Assembly: GCA_902826685.1 (NCBI GenBank)
Contig: CADEFT010000022.1
Location: forward strand, 62,001-126,000
DNA length: 64,000 nucleotides
Direction: 5' to 3'
Source: an uncultured Acidobacteriota bacterium
GTDB taxonomy: Bacteria; Acidobacteriota; Terriglobia; Bryobacterales; Bryobacteraceae
Below the pieces are notes generated by a model, which did not search any database, had not been told where the DNA came from, and saw only the letters and a list, made by a program, of their open reading frames with translations. This document shows positions 44,757-53,652 of this stretch, piece by piece. The position numbers and the translations under genes are program-made. Within the stretch, counting starts at the first letter, position 1. Each line of letters begins with the position of its first letter.

Positions 44757-44810
44757 ATGCACTCTAACGCAATCGGCGAGACCTTTATCGCGCCCGCGGA
44801 GGGCCGGTGA
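44757..44810 (+). CDS. Possible 17-codon leader peptide before haem o synthase
   Basis: ATG at 44757 opens MHSNAIGETFIAPAEGR, and its TGA overlaps the GTG start of the haem o synthase gene by 4 bases (GTGA). Such overlaps are typical of coupled translation. The leader has no strong Shine-Dalgarno of its own, while the oxidase-assembly gene's GGAGGG lies inside it. Could be chance. Confidence 0.3.
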   Translation: MHSNAIGETFIAPAEGR

Positions 44811-45646
44811 GGGATTATCTCGAACTAACCAAGCCCAGGGTCACGTGGCTGATTTTATTGAGCACGGCCGTGGGTTATTGGTTCGGCGCGCGGGGTGAGT
44901 GGGACTGGATGGTCCTGCTCCACGCCATCATCGGCACCGGGCTTTGTGCTTCCGGTACCTTTACGCTCAACCAACTGATGGAGCGCGAGGCGGACTCGCG
45001 TATGCATCGCACGCGGATGCGGCCGCTGCCCACGGGCCGGATCGCTCCTGCGCCTGCGCTGGTTTTCGGACTGGCGCTTTCGGTGGCCGGATTCGCCGAG
45101 CTTTACTGGGGCGCGAATCCACTGACGGCGTGGCTGGGGCTGTTTACCGAGGCATCATATCTGGGTTTGTATACGCCATTGAAACAGCGGTCCTGGCATT
45201 CGACGACGGTGGGATCGATTCCCGGGGCCATGCCTCCGCTGATCGGCTTTGCGGCCGGAGCGGGAGTTCTGACGGCCGAAGCCTGGGTGCTCTACGCCAT
45301 TCTCTTTCTCTGGCAGTTCCCGCATTTTTACGCCATCGCGTGGATGTATCGCGACGACTACGCTCGTGCCGGAATCCGTATGCTGCCGGTGGTGGAACCG
45401 GATGGAGCGTCGACGGCGCGGCAGATTCTGGTGGCGGCGATCCTGCTGATTCCGGTGAGTCTGCTGCCCGGTTACTTCGGGATGGCGGGTACGCTGTATG
45501 TGATCGGAGCCGGCCTGGCTGGGCTCGGATTTTTGTATGCGGCGATCGGCGTGTACCGGGACCGGACGATCCTGAAGGCGCGATCGGTGCTGCTGGCGTC
45601 GGTGGTTTATCTTCCGGCGCTTTACGCACTGCTGCTGGTCAGCTAG
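44807..45646 (+). CDS. ctaB: Haem o synthase (protohaem IX farnesyltransferase)
   Basis: A 279-residue integral membrane UbiA-family enzyme that adds a farnesyl group to haem b to make haem o for haem-copper oxidases. The signature is NQLMEREADSRMHRTRMRPL, in which the usual first Asp is Glu, followed by PTGRIAPAPAL. The second polar loop contains YTPLKQRSWHSTTVGSIPGA. About eight membrane helices. It starts with GTG preceded by GGAGGG. The genes for the oxidase itself are not in the window. A long hairpin follows its stop. Confidence 0.94.
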   Translation: MRDYLELTKPRVTWLILLSTAVGYWFGARGEWDWMVLLHAIIGTGLCASGTFTLNQLMEREADSRMHRTRMRPLPTGRIAPAPALVFGLALSVAGFAELYWGANPLTAWLGLFTEASYLGLYTPLKQRSWHSTTVGSIPGAMPPLIGFAAGAGVLTAEAWVLYAILFLWQFPHFYAIAWMYRDDYARAGIRMLPVVEPDGASTARQILVAAILLIPVSLLPGYFGMAGTLYVIGAGLAGLGFLYAAIGVYRDRTILKARSVLLASVVYLPALYALLLVS

Positions 45647-45653
45647 AAACACA

Positions 45654-45697
45654 ACTGGCGCAAGCTCCCGATGCCCACTTCGGGAACTTGCGCCAGT
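45654..45697. terminator. Long bidirectional hairpin between convergent genes
   Basis: ACTGGCGCAAGCTCCCG pairs with CGGGAACTTGCGCCAGT (17 positions, one mismatch) around a 10-base loop. It sits in the 71-base gap between ctaB and the convergent gene at 45718, so it probably terminates both. It has no long T run on either side. Confidence 0.7.
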
Positions 45698-45717
45698 GCT
45701 GCTTCAACGAGGCCGGG

Positions 45718-46686
45718 TTAGCGGCGGCGGAATCCGCCTCCACGTCCCCCTCCGTAGAAGCGGGGACCGGTGCGGATCACTAAGGATGGGCCGAAGCCAT
45801 AGCCACCCCATCCGCCGCCCCAACCATTCCCCCATCCCCACCCGAGGGGCGAGTAGGGCCATCCGAACCCGCCGTACATGATGGACGGAGCCGGTTGCAT
45901 GACCTGCGTGGTGCGGTGCTGCAGTCTCGGCTCGAAGTCGTCCTGCCGCGCCGGGAGATAGGCGTGTTCGCTGCGATCGGTGTTGATCGTGAGCGGCTCG
46001 AGTGTGCGGAAGGTCAGAACGGCTTCCGGATAGACGACGGTGGCGCGTCCCCGGGTGAGTAGAACACCGATGGTGGAAGCGACGGCACCGGCGGCGGCGC
46101 CGGCTCCCGCGCCGACTCCACCAGCGGCGGCGGCACCGATGGCGGCGCCCGCTCCGGTGGTGGTGGCGACGGCGGTGGCGTCGCGGCGTTTCGATGTGCC
46201 TCCGGTATATTCGGCAAGTTGCGACCTCACGGGCATCTGCTGGCCGCTGACCAGGCTCAACTCGGTGAGCTCAATGGCGAGGCGCGAGGTGCCTTTGCCG
46301 CGGCCGGCTTTCATCGCCTCGGCGACGCGTCCGGCGACGGTCTGGCCGCGGCGCGCGATCAGGAATCCGTCGGCGACGACGGGCTGAGCGAGCGAGGCGG
46401 TGAAGGAATCGCCGGGCAGGTTCTGGTCGCTCGATAGCGGCTGGTTCACGCGAATCGAAATCCAGGTGCCCGCGGGCACGACGATTTGAGAAGGAACGGA
46501 AATAGCGGGAGCCGCTGGCGCACTGGCGGTGGCGGCGGGAGCGGAGTTGGGGTCGCGTGCCTCATCGGCGCGGCGCCATCCTCTTGTATCGCGATTGGGC
46601 TGATCGTCCGCGGCCGGTTGCTGTGCGAAGCCAGGAACCAGCCATGTGAGCGATGCAGCCATGGTTCCAATCAGGAGTGGTCTCAT
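45718..46686 (-). CDS. Secreted protein with TrbI/VirB10-like core and Gly-rich tail
   Basis: A 322-residue envelope protein. The start at 46686 gives signal peptide MRPLLIGTMAASLTWLVPGFA; an ATG 16 codons upstream (46734) is the alternative. The core (about 75-210) resembles the beta-fold of TrbI/VirB10-type proteins: VPAGTWISIRVNQPLSSDQN, DGFLIARRGQTVAGRV. A long Ala/Gly stretch (about 165-195) could be a membrane-interacting segment. The last 60 residues are rich in Gly, Trp, Tyr and Pro. No conjugation or type IV secretion genes are near, so the role is likely structural. Confidence 0.68.
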   Translation of the reverse strand: MRPLLIGTMAASLTWLVPGFAQQPAADDQPNRDTRGWRRADEARDPNSAPAATASAPAAPAISVPSQIVVPAGTWISIRVNQPLSSDQNLPGDSFTASLAQPVVADGFLIARRGQTVAGRVAEAMKAGRGKGTSRLAIELTELSLVSGQQMPVRSQLAEYTGGTSKRRDATAVATTTGAGAAIGAAAAGGVGAGAGAAAGAVASTIGVLLTRGRATVVYPEAVLTFRTLEPLTINTDRSEHAYLPARQDDFEPRLQHRTTQVMQPAPSIMYGGFGWPYSPLGWGWGNGWGGGWGGYGFGPSLVIRTGPRFYGGGRGGGFRRR

Positions 46687-46896
46687 GCCTGGGATCAATG
46701 CAATCGGAATGCCACGCGCAACTGACTGATTCATGGAGGCGGGCGTGTTCCGGCCGTGGTTGCCATCGGCCACGGGCGGTGGTTTTCAGCCAGCACCGAT
46801 TTTGCTGTAAAGCGATCTTTACTTCGGTCCGGCGGCTTGGGCGCAACGGCTGTCGAGGGGCTGCGTTTACTCAAGCAGGAGGTCATTCACCAAGCG

Positions 46897-47331
46897 ATGA
46901 CACGTCGATTCACCATGGCCCTGTTGGCCGCGGCCGCCGCGCTTCCGCTGGCCGCTCAAACCGCGGGCGGCGGAAGTTCGAGGAACTTGAATTTTCTGAC
47001 CGGTTACCTGAGTCTCACCGATGCGCAGAGGACTCAGGCCACCACCATTTTTACCGCGGCCGATACGGCGCGCCAAACCGTCAACGGGCAACTGACCGCC
47101 GCGCGCACCGCTCTGAACGCGGCGATCAAAACCAATCCGACCGACGCGCAAGTGGATCAACTGGCGGCGGCCGTTGGCGCCGCTGAAGGTCAACTGGCGG
47201 CCATCCAGGTTAAGGCGCAGGCGAAGTTTTACGCGCTTCTGACGCCGGAGCAGAAGACCCGGTACGACCAGTTGCTGGCAAACGGCGGCGGCGGACTGGG
47301 AAGACGTGGAAGGGGGGTGGTGCGCGAGTAG
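46897..47331 (+). CDS. Spy/CpxP-like periplasmic protein
   Basis: A 144-residue exported helical protein. The ATG at 46897 opens MTRRFTMALLAAAAALPLAAQ and is preceded by AGGAGG. Two LTxxQ-like motifs are seen (LSLTDAQRTQAT and LTPEQKTRYDQLL), with amphipathic helices between, as in Spy/CpxP chaperone-like proteins. The tail is Gly/Arg-rich. It is divergent from the TrbI-like gene across a ~210-base region. A role in envelope protein protection or metal stress is inferred from the family only. Confidence 0.78.
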   Translation: MTRRFTMALLAAAAALPLAAQTAGGGSSRNLNFLTGYLSLTDAQRTQATTIFTAADTARQTVNGQLTAARTALNAAIKTNPTDAQVDQLAAAVGAAEGQLAAIQVKAQAKFYALLTPEQKTRYDQLLANGGGGLGRRGRGVVRE

Positions 47332-47376
47332 AAAGACCTACGTTCTAGAGCACAAAAAACCGAGTCGTGCATAGCC

Positions 47377-47402
47377 TGGCGCGGAGGGCGGCCTCCGCGC
47401 CA
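47377..47402 (+). terminator. Perfect 11-bp hairpin, possible terminator
   Basis: TGGCGCGGAGG and CCTCCGCGCCA flank a 4-base loop (GCGG). It lies 45 bases after the Spy-like gene and upstream of the propeller gene at 47489. Only a weak T-rich stretch follows, so it may also be a 5'-leader structure. Confidence 0.55.
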
Positions 47403-47488
47403 ATTCGCGTTTATGGGGCCTTGAAAGCTTAACGTCCTTAACACGAGTTTTAACGAACATCGGCCGCGAGTCCGGGTTTATCAGAGTA

Positions 47489-50317
47489 ATGACTCTGATT
47501 TTCTGGCTGGGTCTCACGCTGGCCGCTACGGCCAACGCGCAGACCGGCGGGGCGACTTTCGGATCTGTTGTGAGGCTGGGCGGGACGCCGTCGGACGCGG
47601 TGATCGATGAATCGCGCGGCCGCATTTACCTGGTGAACCAGAACGCCAACCGCATCGATATCTACAGCTATATAGACAGGCGCGTGACCGGCAACATCGC
47701 CGTGGGCGGATCGCCCGTGGCGGCGGCGCTTTCGATGGACAGCCAGGTGCTTTATGTCTCAAACAACGGCAGCTCGTCGCTGAGCGTGATCGATCTGTCG
47801 CGCGGGGATTTCGTCGCTCAGACCGTATCGCTGCCGGCGCAGCCGGAAGGCATCGAAGCGGCCGCCGATGGACGCGTCCTTATTACGACGCAGGGAACGA
47901 GTACAACCGATCAGATCAACTCGCTGCTGACTTTCGATCGCGCGCAGGCGTCGGCGGCGCAGGTGACTCCGGTTGCGTTTCCTCCCCCTCCTCCAACACC
48001 GTCGCCGCTGACGGCGATCGTGATCGGCAGGCCGGCGACGACGTTTCGCGGCAAGCTGATCCGCACGCCGGACGGGCGGTTCGTAATTGGACTGAGCACG
48101 GTCAACAACAACGCGCAAACCATCGTGTTCGTTTACGAAGCGTTCTCGGGGACGATTTTGCGCAGCCGCACGGTGACCGGGCAATCGACGGTGCTTTCGG
48201 TTTCGCCCGACGGCGACCGGTTCATGGCCGGCTACACGCTCTATGACACGGCGACGCTGAACGTGCTGGGCCAATACAGCACGGCGAACATTCCGTTTCC
48301 GTTGAGCGCCACCAATGCGACGTTCAATTCCACGCAGAACATGGGAGGCAGCACGTTTTCGCCCAATGGCGAAACGCTATATAGCGCCTTCAACGTGGCG
48401 CCGGTGACCGTGCCGGCGAGCGGCGCGCAAGCTTCCACGCTGCTGATTTCAAATCCGCGCCATCTGGGCGTGAAGCTCGGCATCAAGATTCCGGAAAGCG
48501 TGGTGGCGAAGATGCTGATTCGTTCCGATGGCGAGGAGGCCTGGGGGCTTTCGGAATCGGGTCTGATTCATCTGCCGCTGGCGACGCTGTACGACTATCC
48601 GATCCTGATGCCCGAAACGACGACGGTCTTTCTGGCCGTCGACGACTGCAGCCGCGGACTGGCCAAGGCGAAGATTAATGTGCAGAATCTGGGCAAGGGA
48701 CGGCTGACCTACAGCGTGCCGGACGCGACGGCCGCGCTGATCGCGCAGGCCTCGAGCGGCATCGCGCCTTCCTCCATCGAGTTTCTGCTCGAGCCCGGGC
48801 GCACCAGCGTGACACGCCAGTACGGAACGAATCTGTATTCGGGCGCGGTGACCAACAACGGCATTCCGGTGAGCCTGAACCTGTCGTCGCCCGAGGCGAT
48901 CAATATTCCGAACACGATCCGCGTGTATATGAACGTGCGGCAGGCCGATCAGCGCGGCATCGTGTTTCCCGTCTCCACCGGGCCGGCGGCGGCGGAAGGA
49001 TTGCACGACATTCTGGTGGACGATTCGCGCAACCGCGTTTACCTCACCAACTCGGGCTACAACCGCATTGAAGTGTTCGACCGCGCCAGGATGCGGTTCC
49101 TCGAGCCGATCGAGACCGGGCAGCTTCCGCACCAGATGGCGCTGGCCGGAGACAGGCGGCGGTTGTTCGTCGCCAATACGGGCGGTGAGTCGATCAGCGT
49201 GATCGATCTGGAAACGCGCAAGATCGTGGATACGGTGCGTTTCCCGGCGCGTCCACGGTCGGGCACGGCGAATCCGGTGTCGCCGCAGGCGATCGCATTC
49301 GGGCTGTTCGGATTGCAGGTGGCGATGTCGGACGGGTCGATGTGGAAGGTGGTGGGTATGGACGCCACCACGCGGCCGGCCTCTTCGGTGATTCCGACGC
49401 AGATCACGGTCACCGGCAATAACGGACCGGTGCGGATGATGGCCGTGCCTGGCGGGGAATCGATTCTGACGCTGGCGGGCAACGGCACCGCCTACCGTTA
49501 CGACGGGCTGTCGGACAGCTACACGACCGCCACGCGGCCCTACACCGCGACGGTGATCAACGGCTATTACGGATCGCTGGCGGCGGGACCTGAAGGCAGC
49601 TATTTCGGCGCCAATAGTTTTCTTTTCGGTCCGTCGCTTTCGGTGATTGGCGGAAGTGAGAGCCCGACGGCAACGCAGAGTCTGCCGCTTGGAAGCCGGC
49701 GCAACGTGGCGGCGCTTGGGGCCATCGACGAGAATCGTTTGCTGCGCCTGACCACGCCGGTGAAGGCGACCGTGGCGGCCACCGCCACCAGCGATGCCCG
49801 CACGGTGCTGGAGATGCTCGACCTGCGGGATAACTCCGTGACCGTCATCGGCGCCATCGCCGACAATCCCGTGCAGAGTCTCTTCGGGACCACGCGTATT
49901 AACGTGCCCCCCAGGCAGATGGCCGTGGATAAGGACGGCAATGCGTACATCGTGACGCTAGCCGGCATGACGATGGTGCCGCTGACGGCGGCGGGTGCTT
50001 CGCGTCCGCAGGTGGCGGGCCCGGCGTCGATCGTGAACGCGGTGGATGGAACGGCCGTCTTCCAGGCGGGCTCGTTCGTGCGGATTGGCGGCACTAACCT
50101 GGCGTCGCCGGTGGTGAGCGATCAGATTCCGGCTCCCACGGTATCGGGCGGGTCGTGCGTGACGTTCAGCGATTTCAAGCTGCCTTTGCTTGAAACGTCG
50201 GGAACCAGCATTTTGGCGCAGGTGCCGGACGATCTTTATCCCGGCTCCTACGTCATGGTGGTGCGGTCGCTTGCCACCGGGCAGCGCAGCGATCCGGTAT
50301 TGGTGACGGTGAAGTGA
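47489..50317 (+). CDS. Secreted YVTN-type beta-propeller protein with half of a Solibacter-type C-terminal domain
   Basis: A 942-residue protein with signal peptide MTLIFWLGLTLAATANAQ. Two propeller arms carry YVTN-like repeats (DESRGRIYLVNQNANRIDIY, AALSMDSQVLYVSNNGSSSL; later DDSRNRVYLTNSGYNRIEVF, GDRRRLFVANTGGESISVID). The C-terminus (FQAGSFVRIGGTNLASPVV...) matches the first half of the domain completed in the downstream paralogue, and stops at RSDPVLVTVK. Its stop overlaps the next gene's GTG by 4 bases. It is probably surface-attached or secreted; its function is unknown. Confidence 0.85.
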   Translation: MTLIFWLGLTLAATANAQTGGATFGSVVRLGGTPSDAVIDESRGRIYLVNQNANRIDIYSYIDRRVTGNIAVGGSPVAAALSMDSQVLYVSNNGSSSLSVIDLSRGDFVAQTVSLPAQPEGIEAAADGRVLITTQGTSTTDQINSLLTFDRAQASAAQVTPVAFPPPPPTPSPLTAIVIGRPATTFRGKLIRTPDGRFVIGLSTVNNNAQTIVFVYEAFSGTILRSRTVTGQSTVLSVSPDGDRFMAGYTLYDTATLNVLGQYSTANIPFPLSATNATFNSTQNMGGSTFSPNGETLYSAFNVAPVTVPASGAQASTLLISNPRHLGVKLGIKIPESVVAKMLIRSDGEEAWGLSESGLIHLPLATLYDYPILMPETTTVFLAVDDCSRGLAKAKINVQNLGKGRLTYSVPDATAALIAQASSGIAPSSIEFLLEPGRTSVTRQYGTNLYSGAVTNNGIPVSLNLSSPEAINIPNTIRVYMNVRQADQRGIVFPVSTGPAAAEGLHDILVDDSRNRVYLTNSGYNRIEVFDRARMRFLEPIETGQLPHQMALAGDRRRLFVANTGGESISVIDLETRKIVDTVRFPARPRSGTANPVSPQAIAFGLFGLQVAMSDGSMWKVVGMDATTRPASSVIPTQITVTGNNGPVRMMAVPGGESILTLAGNGTAYRYDGLSDSYTTATRPYTATVINGYYGSLAAGPEGSYFGANSFLFGPSLSVIGGSESPTATQSLPLGSRRNVAALGAIDENRLLRLTTPVKATVAATATSDARTVLEMLDLRDNSVTVIGAIADNPVQSLFGTTRINVPPRQMAVDKDGNAYIVTLAGMTMVPLTAAGASRPQVAGPASIVNAVDGTAVFQAGSFVRIGGTNLASPVVSDQIPAPTVSGGSCVTFSDFKLPLLETSGTSILAQVPDDLYPGSYVMVVRSLATGQRSDPVLVTVK

Positions 50318-53300
50318 CGATGCGACTCCTTCTGCTACTCGCCGCCGCCGGCGCCGCGTTTGGCGCCACCTTCGGCACCGTGGTTGCGATCACCGGCGGC
50401 GCGACGGACCTGGTGCTCGATGAAGGGCGCGGGCGCCTCTACGTGGTGAACAACACGCAGAACCGGGTGGATGTGTACAGCACGGCGCAGCGGCGTTTCC
50501 TAAATCCGATTGCGGTGGGCAGCCAGCCGCTCTCGGCGGCGCTGGCGCGTTCGGGCAAATATCTTTACGTTACGGCGTATGAGACCGGGTCGCTCGATGT
50601 GATCGATCTCGACACTGGCGCGCTGTTCAAGCGTGTGTCGCTACCGGCGGCGCCCGAAGGCGTGGCGGTAGGCGGGGATGAACGCGTGCTGATCACCACC
50701 GCCGGCTCGGGAACCAATAACGCCGACAACCGGCTGATGATCTATGACGGAAGCTCGCTGCAAGCGGTGGCCAGTACGCTGCCCGCTCCTTCGGCTCCCG
50801 GCACCACGGTTCCGGGCCGGGTGTTTCAAAGCACGCGCAGCAATCTGGCGGCGAGCCAAGACGGGCAATGGATCATCGGCCTCAACAATCCCAACGCGGC
50901 TTCGCGGCAACTTTTCGTTTACGAAGTGGCCTCGGGCAGCATCCTGCGCAGCCGCACGGTGGCGAGTATCTCGAATGTGCTGGGCGTGGCGCCCGATGGC
51001 AGCCGCTTCATGGCGGGCCTGAGCCTGTTCGAGCGCGACACGCTGGCGATCGTGGCGCAGCAGAATACGGCCAACGCCATTCATCCGATGGCGGCCAACG
51101 CGAATTTCAACACGCAGCAGAACCAGGGCGGCAGCGTGTTCTCGCCCGACGGCGGTGTGGTGTATTCGGCGTTCAACATTGCGCCGGTGCAGGTGCCGGC
51201 GGCGCGTGCCAATACGACGATGCTGATGCTGAGCGATCCGCGAAATCTGCTGATCCGGCTGACGCTGCAGTTGCCGGAGAATCTTACGGGCAACATCGTA
51301 TCGTCAAGCGACGGCGCGACGCTCTACGGGCTCTCGCAGTCCGGATTCCTGATCGTGCCGGTGTCGGCGATTTACGACAATCCCATCGCCGTCGTCGACA
51401 ACCCCACCGTGATGGTGGCCAACGATCAGTGCGGCGTGACCGATGCGATGCGCAAAGTGACGGTGACGGTGAGGAACGCGGGCCGGGGCCGGTTTTCGGC
51501 CAGCGCGCAAGTACTGCAAACCGGTCCCACGCAGACGCAGCCGCTGGCGGGGGGCAACGTCAACGCGGGCGGAGGACAGGGTCCGGGCGGCGGCGCGCAG
51601 GGCGGTCCGGTGGTAATCGTGCTGCCGGTGGGGCCAGGCGGCGCGGGCGGCGGACAGGTGCAGCTACCGGGCACCAACCCGAATACGGCTACCACGACAA
51701 CCACGGCGCAGCAGACCGCGATTACGCAGAGCGCTCCTTCGGTGACGACGCGGCGCACCGATACGGAAACGCAGTTCGACTTCACGTTCAACCAGGCGGC
51801 GGCGCGTTCGCTTGGAACCATCGCACCCACGGAGTTTTTGATTCAGTCGGCGGAGGCGATCAACGTTCCGGCGCGGGTACGGGTGCTGCAGAACAATCGC
51901 AACGCGGAGGCGCGCGGCAATCTGATTCCGGTGCCGGTGAGCATCTCGACGGCCGAGGGGCTGGTGGATATCGTGCACGACGCGCCGCGCGAGCGGCTCT
52001 ACATGGCCAACAGCGGGCTGAATCGCGTGGAGGTTTTCGACACGCGTGAGAATCGCCTGCTCGATCCGATCCAGGTGGGGCAGTTGCCACGGTCGCTCGC
52101 GCTGCATCCCAACGGGCGTCTGCTTTATGTTGCCAACACGGGCGGCGAGAGCATTAGCGTGATCGACCTGGAAGCGGGTGCGGTTACCGGATCGGTTCGC
52201 TTCCCGCCGGTACCATATAACGCCAGTTTTGCGTTGATCACGCCGGCGGCGCTGGCGGCGACGCTTAGCGGGGTGCAAATGGTGATGTCGGATGGTTCGC
52301 TGTGGAAGGTGGTGAACAACGAAGCAATCCCTCGAGGAACCAGCCGCGTGATCGGGACGGCGACGGTGACCGCGCCGCGCGGCATCGTGGCCACGCCTGG
52401 CGGCGAGTACGCCCTGCTGCTGGCGGGGAACGGCAATGCGTATCTTTTCGACGCGATGACGGATGAGTACGTGCTGGGGCAGACGGTGGCAGCCGCGCCG
52501 ATTCAGGGATACTACGGCACGCTGGCGGCGGGTCCGGGTGGACGTTACTTCGTAGTCAACGGCACCTTGCTCAATTCGTCGCTTACGCCGGTTGGCGGCG
52601 CGGCATCCGCCCGGCCGGTGGCGGCGGTCGCGGCGATGAATGCGACTACGGCGGCGGCGTTCACCATTCCCGCCACCGCCAATGCCACCGCGGCGGTGCG
52701 CGATACCGCGAGCGTAGTGATGCTCGACGCCAATACCGGGGCCTTGCGCGGCGGATCGTTTCCGGCGCTGGAAGGGCCGCTTTCGGCGCAGACGGGCACG
52801 ACGCGCGTCAACGTCGGCGCTCGCATGATGGCGCTCAACGCGGCGGGGAACACGGCCTATGTCCTGACGACGACGGGCCTCAGCATCGTGCCGCTGACCG
52901 CCGCCGCGACGGGCGGAACGATCCAGGTGAGCCAGAATGGGGTGCTCAATGCCGCCAGTCTGCAATCGGGACTGGCGCCGGGCTCACTGGTCACGGTGGT
53001 GGGCCAGAATCTGGCTTCGGCGTCGAACCCGCAAACGGTACCGCTGCCGAAATCGATGGGTGGCTCCTGCGTGACGATCGACGAAGCGCCGGTGCCGATC
53101 CAGATGTCGGCGCCGGGGCAGATGCAGATCCAGCTTCCACCCGACTTGAGGACCGGCTCGCACAGCCTGGTGGTGCGGTCGATTGAGCGCAACGTAGCGT
53201 CGGCGGCGCGCACGTTCACGGTGGCCAAATACGCGCCCGCCGTGTATGTCAATACCGAAACGGGCGCGGCGGTGTATCGCGAAGACGGCTCGCCGGTGAC

Positions 53301-53640
53301 CAATTCGAAGAGAGCCAAGCGCGACGAACGTCTGGTGCTCTACGCCTCCGGGCTTGGCGTCACCAGCGGCGCGACGATTCAGGCCGGTGCGGCGACGCCT
53401 GAAAGTCCCGACGCCGTCACCGACGCGGTGAAGGTTTACTTCGGCGACGTGCGCTATTCGCAGGCCGAAGTCATTGTCGATTGGAGCGGACTGGTGCCGG
53501 GTTTCGTGGGCGTATACCAGTTGAACCTGCGGATTCCCGGCAATCACCTGAAGGGCGAGGATCTGCCGGTCACGCTGCGCATGGGCACGGTTTCGAGTCC
53601 CACGACGGGCGCCATCGTTCCCACCGTGGACGTGGAATAG
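50314..53640 (+). CDS. Secreted YVTN-type beta-propeller protein with complete Solibacter-type C-terminal domain
   Basis: A 1108-residue tandem paralogue of the preceding gene. GTG at 50314 overlaps the previous stop; an ATG two codons later (MRLLLLLAAAGAAFG) may be the real start. The two propeller arms align with the paralogue (DEGRGRLYVVNNTQNRVDVY; DAPRERLYMANSGLNRVEVF). Between them it has a Gly-rich then Thr-rich low-complexity insert (about residues 408-472) that the paralogue lacks. The last ~230 residues form the complete uncharacterised C-terminal domain known from Solibacter (SLVTVVGQNLASASNPQTV, LYASGLGVTSGATIQAG, GFVGVYQLNLRIPG). This is the clearest taxonomic marker in the window. 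Confidence 0.88.
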   Translation: MTMRLLLLLAAAGAAFGATFGTVVAITGGATDLVLDEGRGRLYVVNNTQNRVDVYSTAQRRFLNPIAVGSQPLSAALARSGKYLYVTAYETGSLDVIDLDTGALFKRVSLPAAPEGVAVGGDERVLITTAGSGTNNADNRLMIYDGSSLQAVASTLPAPSAPGTTVPGRVFQSTRSNLAASQDGQWIIGLNNPNAASRQLFVYEVASGSILRSRTVASISNVLGVAPDGSRFMAGLSLFERDTLAIVAQQNTANAIHPMAANANFNTQQNQGGSVFSPDGGVVYSAFNIAPVQVPAARANTTMLMLSDPRNLLIRLTLQLPENLTGNIVSSSDGATLYGLSQSGFLIVPVSAIYDNPIAVVDNPTVMVANDQCGVTDAMRKVTVTVRNAGRGRFSASAQVLQTGPTQTQPLAGGNVNAGGGQGPGGGAQGGPVVIVLPVGPGGAGGGQVQLPGTNPNTATTTTTAQQTAITQSAPSVTTRRTDTETQFDFTFNQAAARSLGTIAPTEFLIQSAEAINVPARVRVLQNNRNAEARGNLIPVPVSISTAEGLVDIVHDAPRERLYMANSGLNRVEVFDTRENRLLDPIQVGQLPRSLALHPNGRLLYVANTGGESISVIDLEAGAVTGSVRFPPVPYNASFALITPAALAATLSGVQMVMSDGSLWKVVNNEAIPRGTSRVIGTATVTAPRGIVATPGGEYALLLAGNGNAYLFDAMTDEYVLGQTVAAAPIQGYYGTLAAGPGGRYFVVNGTLLNSSLTPVGGAASARPVAAVAAMNATTAAAFTIPATANATAAVRDTASVVMLDANTGALRGGSFPALEGPLSAQTGTTRVNVGARMMALNAAGNTAYVLTTTGLSIVPLTAAATGGTIQVSQNGVLNAASLQSGLAPGSLVTVVGQNLASASNPQTVPLPKSMGGSCVTIDEAPVPIQMSAPGQMQIQLPPDLRTGSHSLVVRSIERNVASAARTFTVAKYAPAVYVNTETGAAVYREDGSPVTNSKRAKRDERLVLYASGLGVTSGATIQAGAATPESPDAVTDAVKVYFGDVRYSQAEVIVDWSGLVPGFVGVYQLNLRIPGNHLKGEDLPVTLRMGTVSSPTTGAIVPTVDVE

Positions 53641-53652
53641 TATCATCCTTAG

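Noticed and set aside
45718-46686. TrbI/VirB10-like protein as part of a conjugation or type IV secretion system
   Set aside because: No other Tra/Trb/VirB gene is present; the similarity is restricted to a general beta fold and the tail is unlike VirB10.
47428-47454. Three TTAAC-type boxes upstream of the propeller gene at 47489
   Set aside because: Spacings of 9 and 12 bases are irregular and the motif is too short to support an operator.
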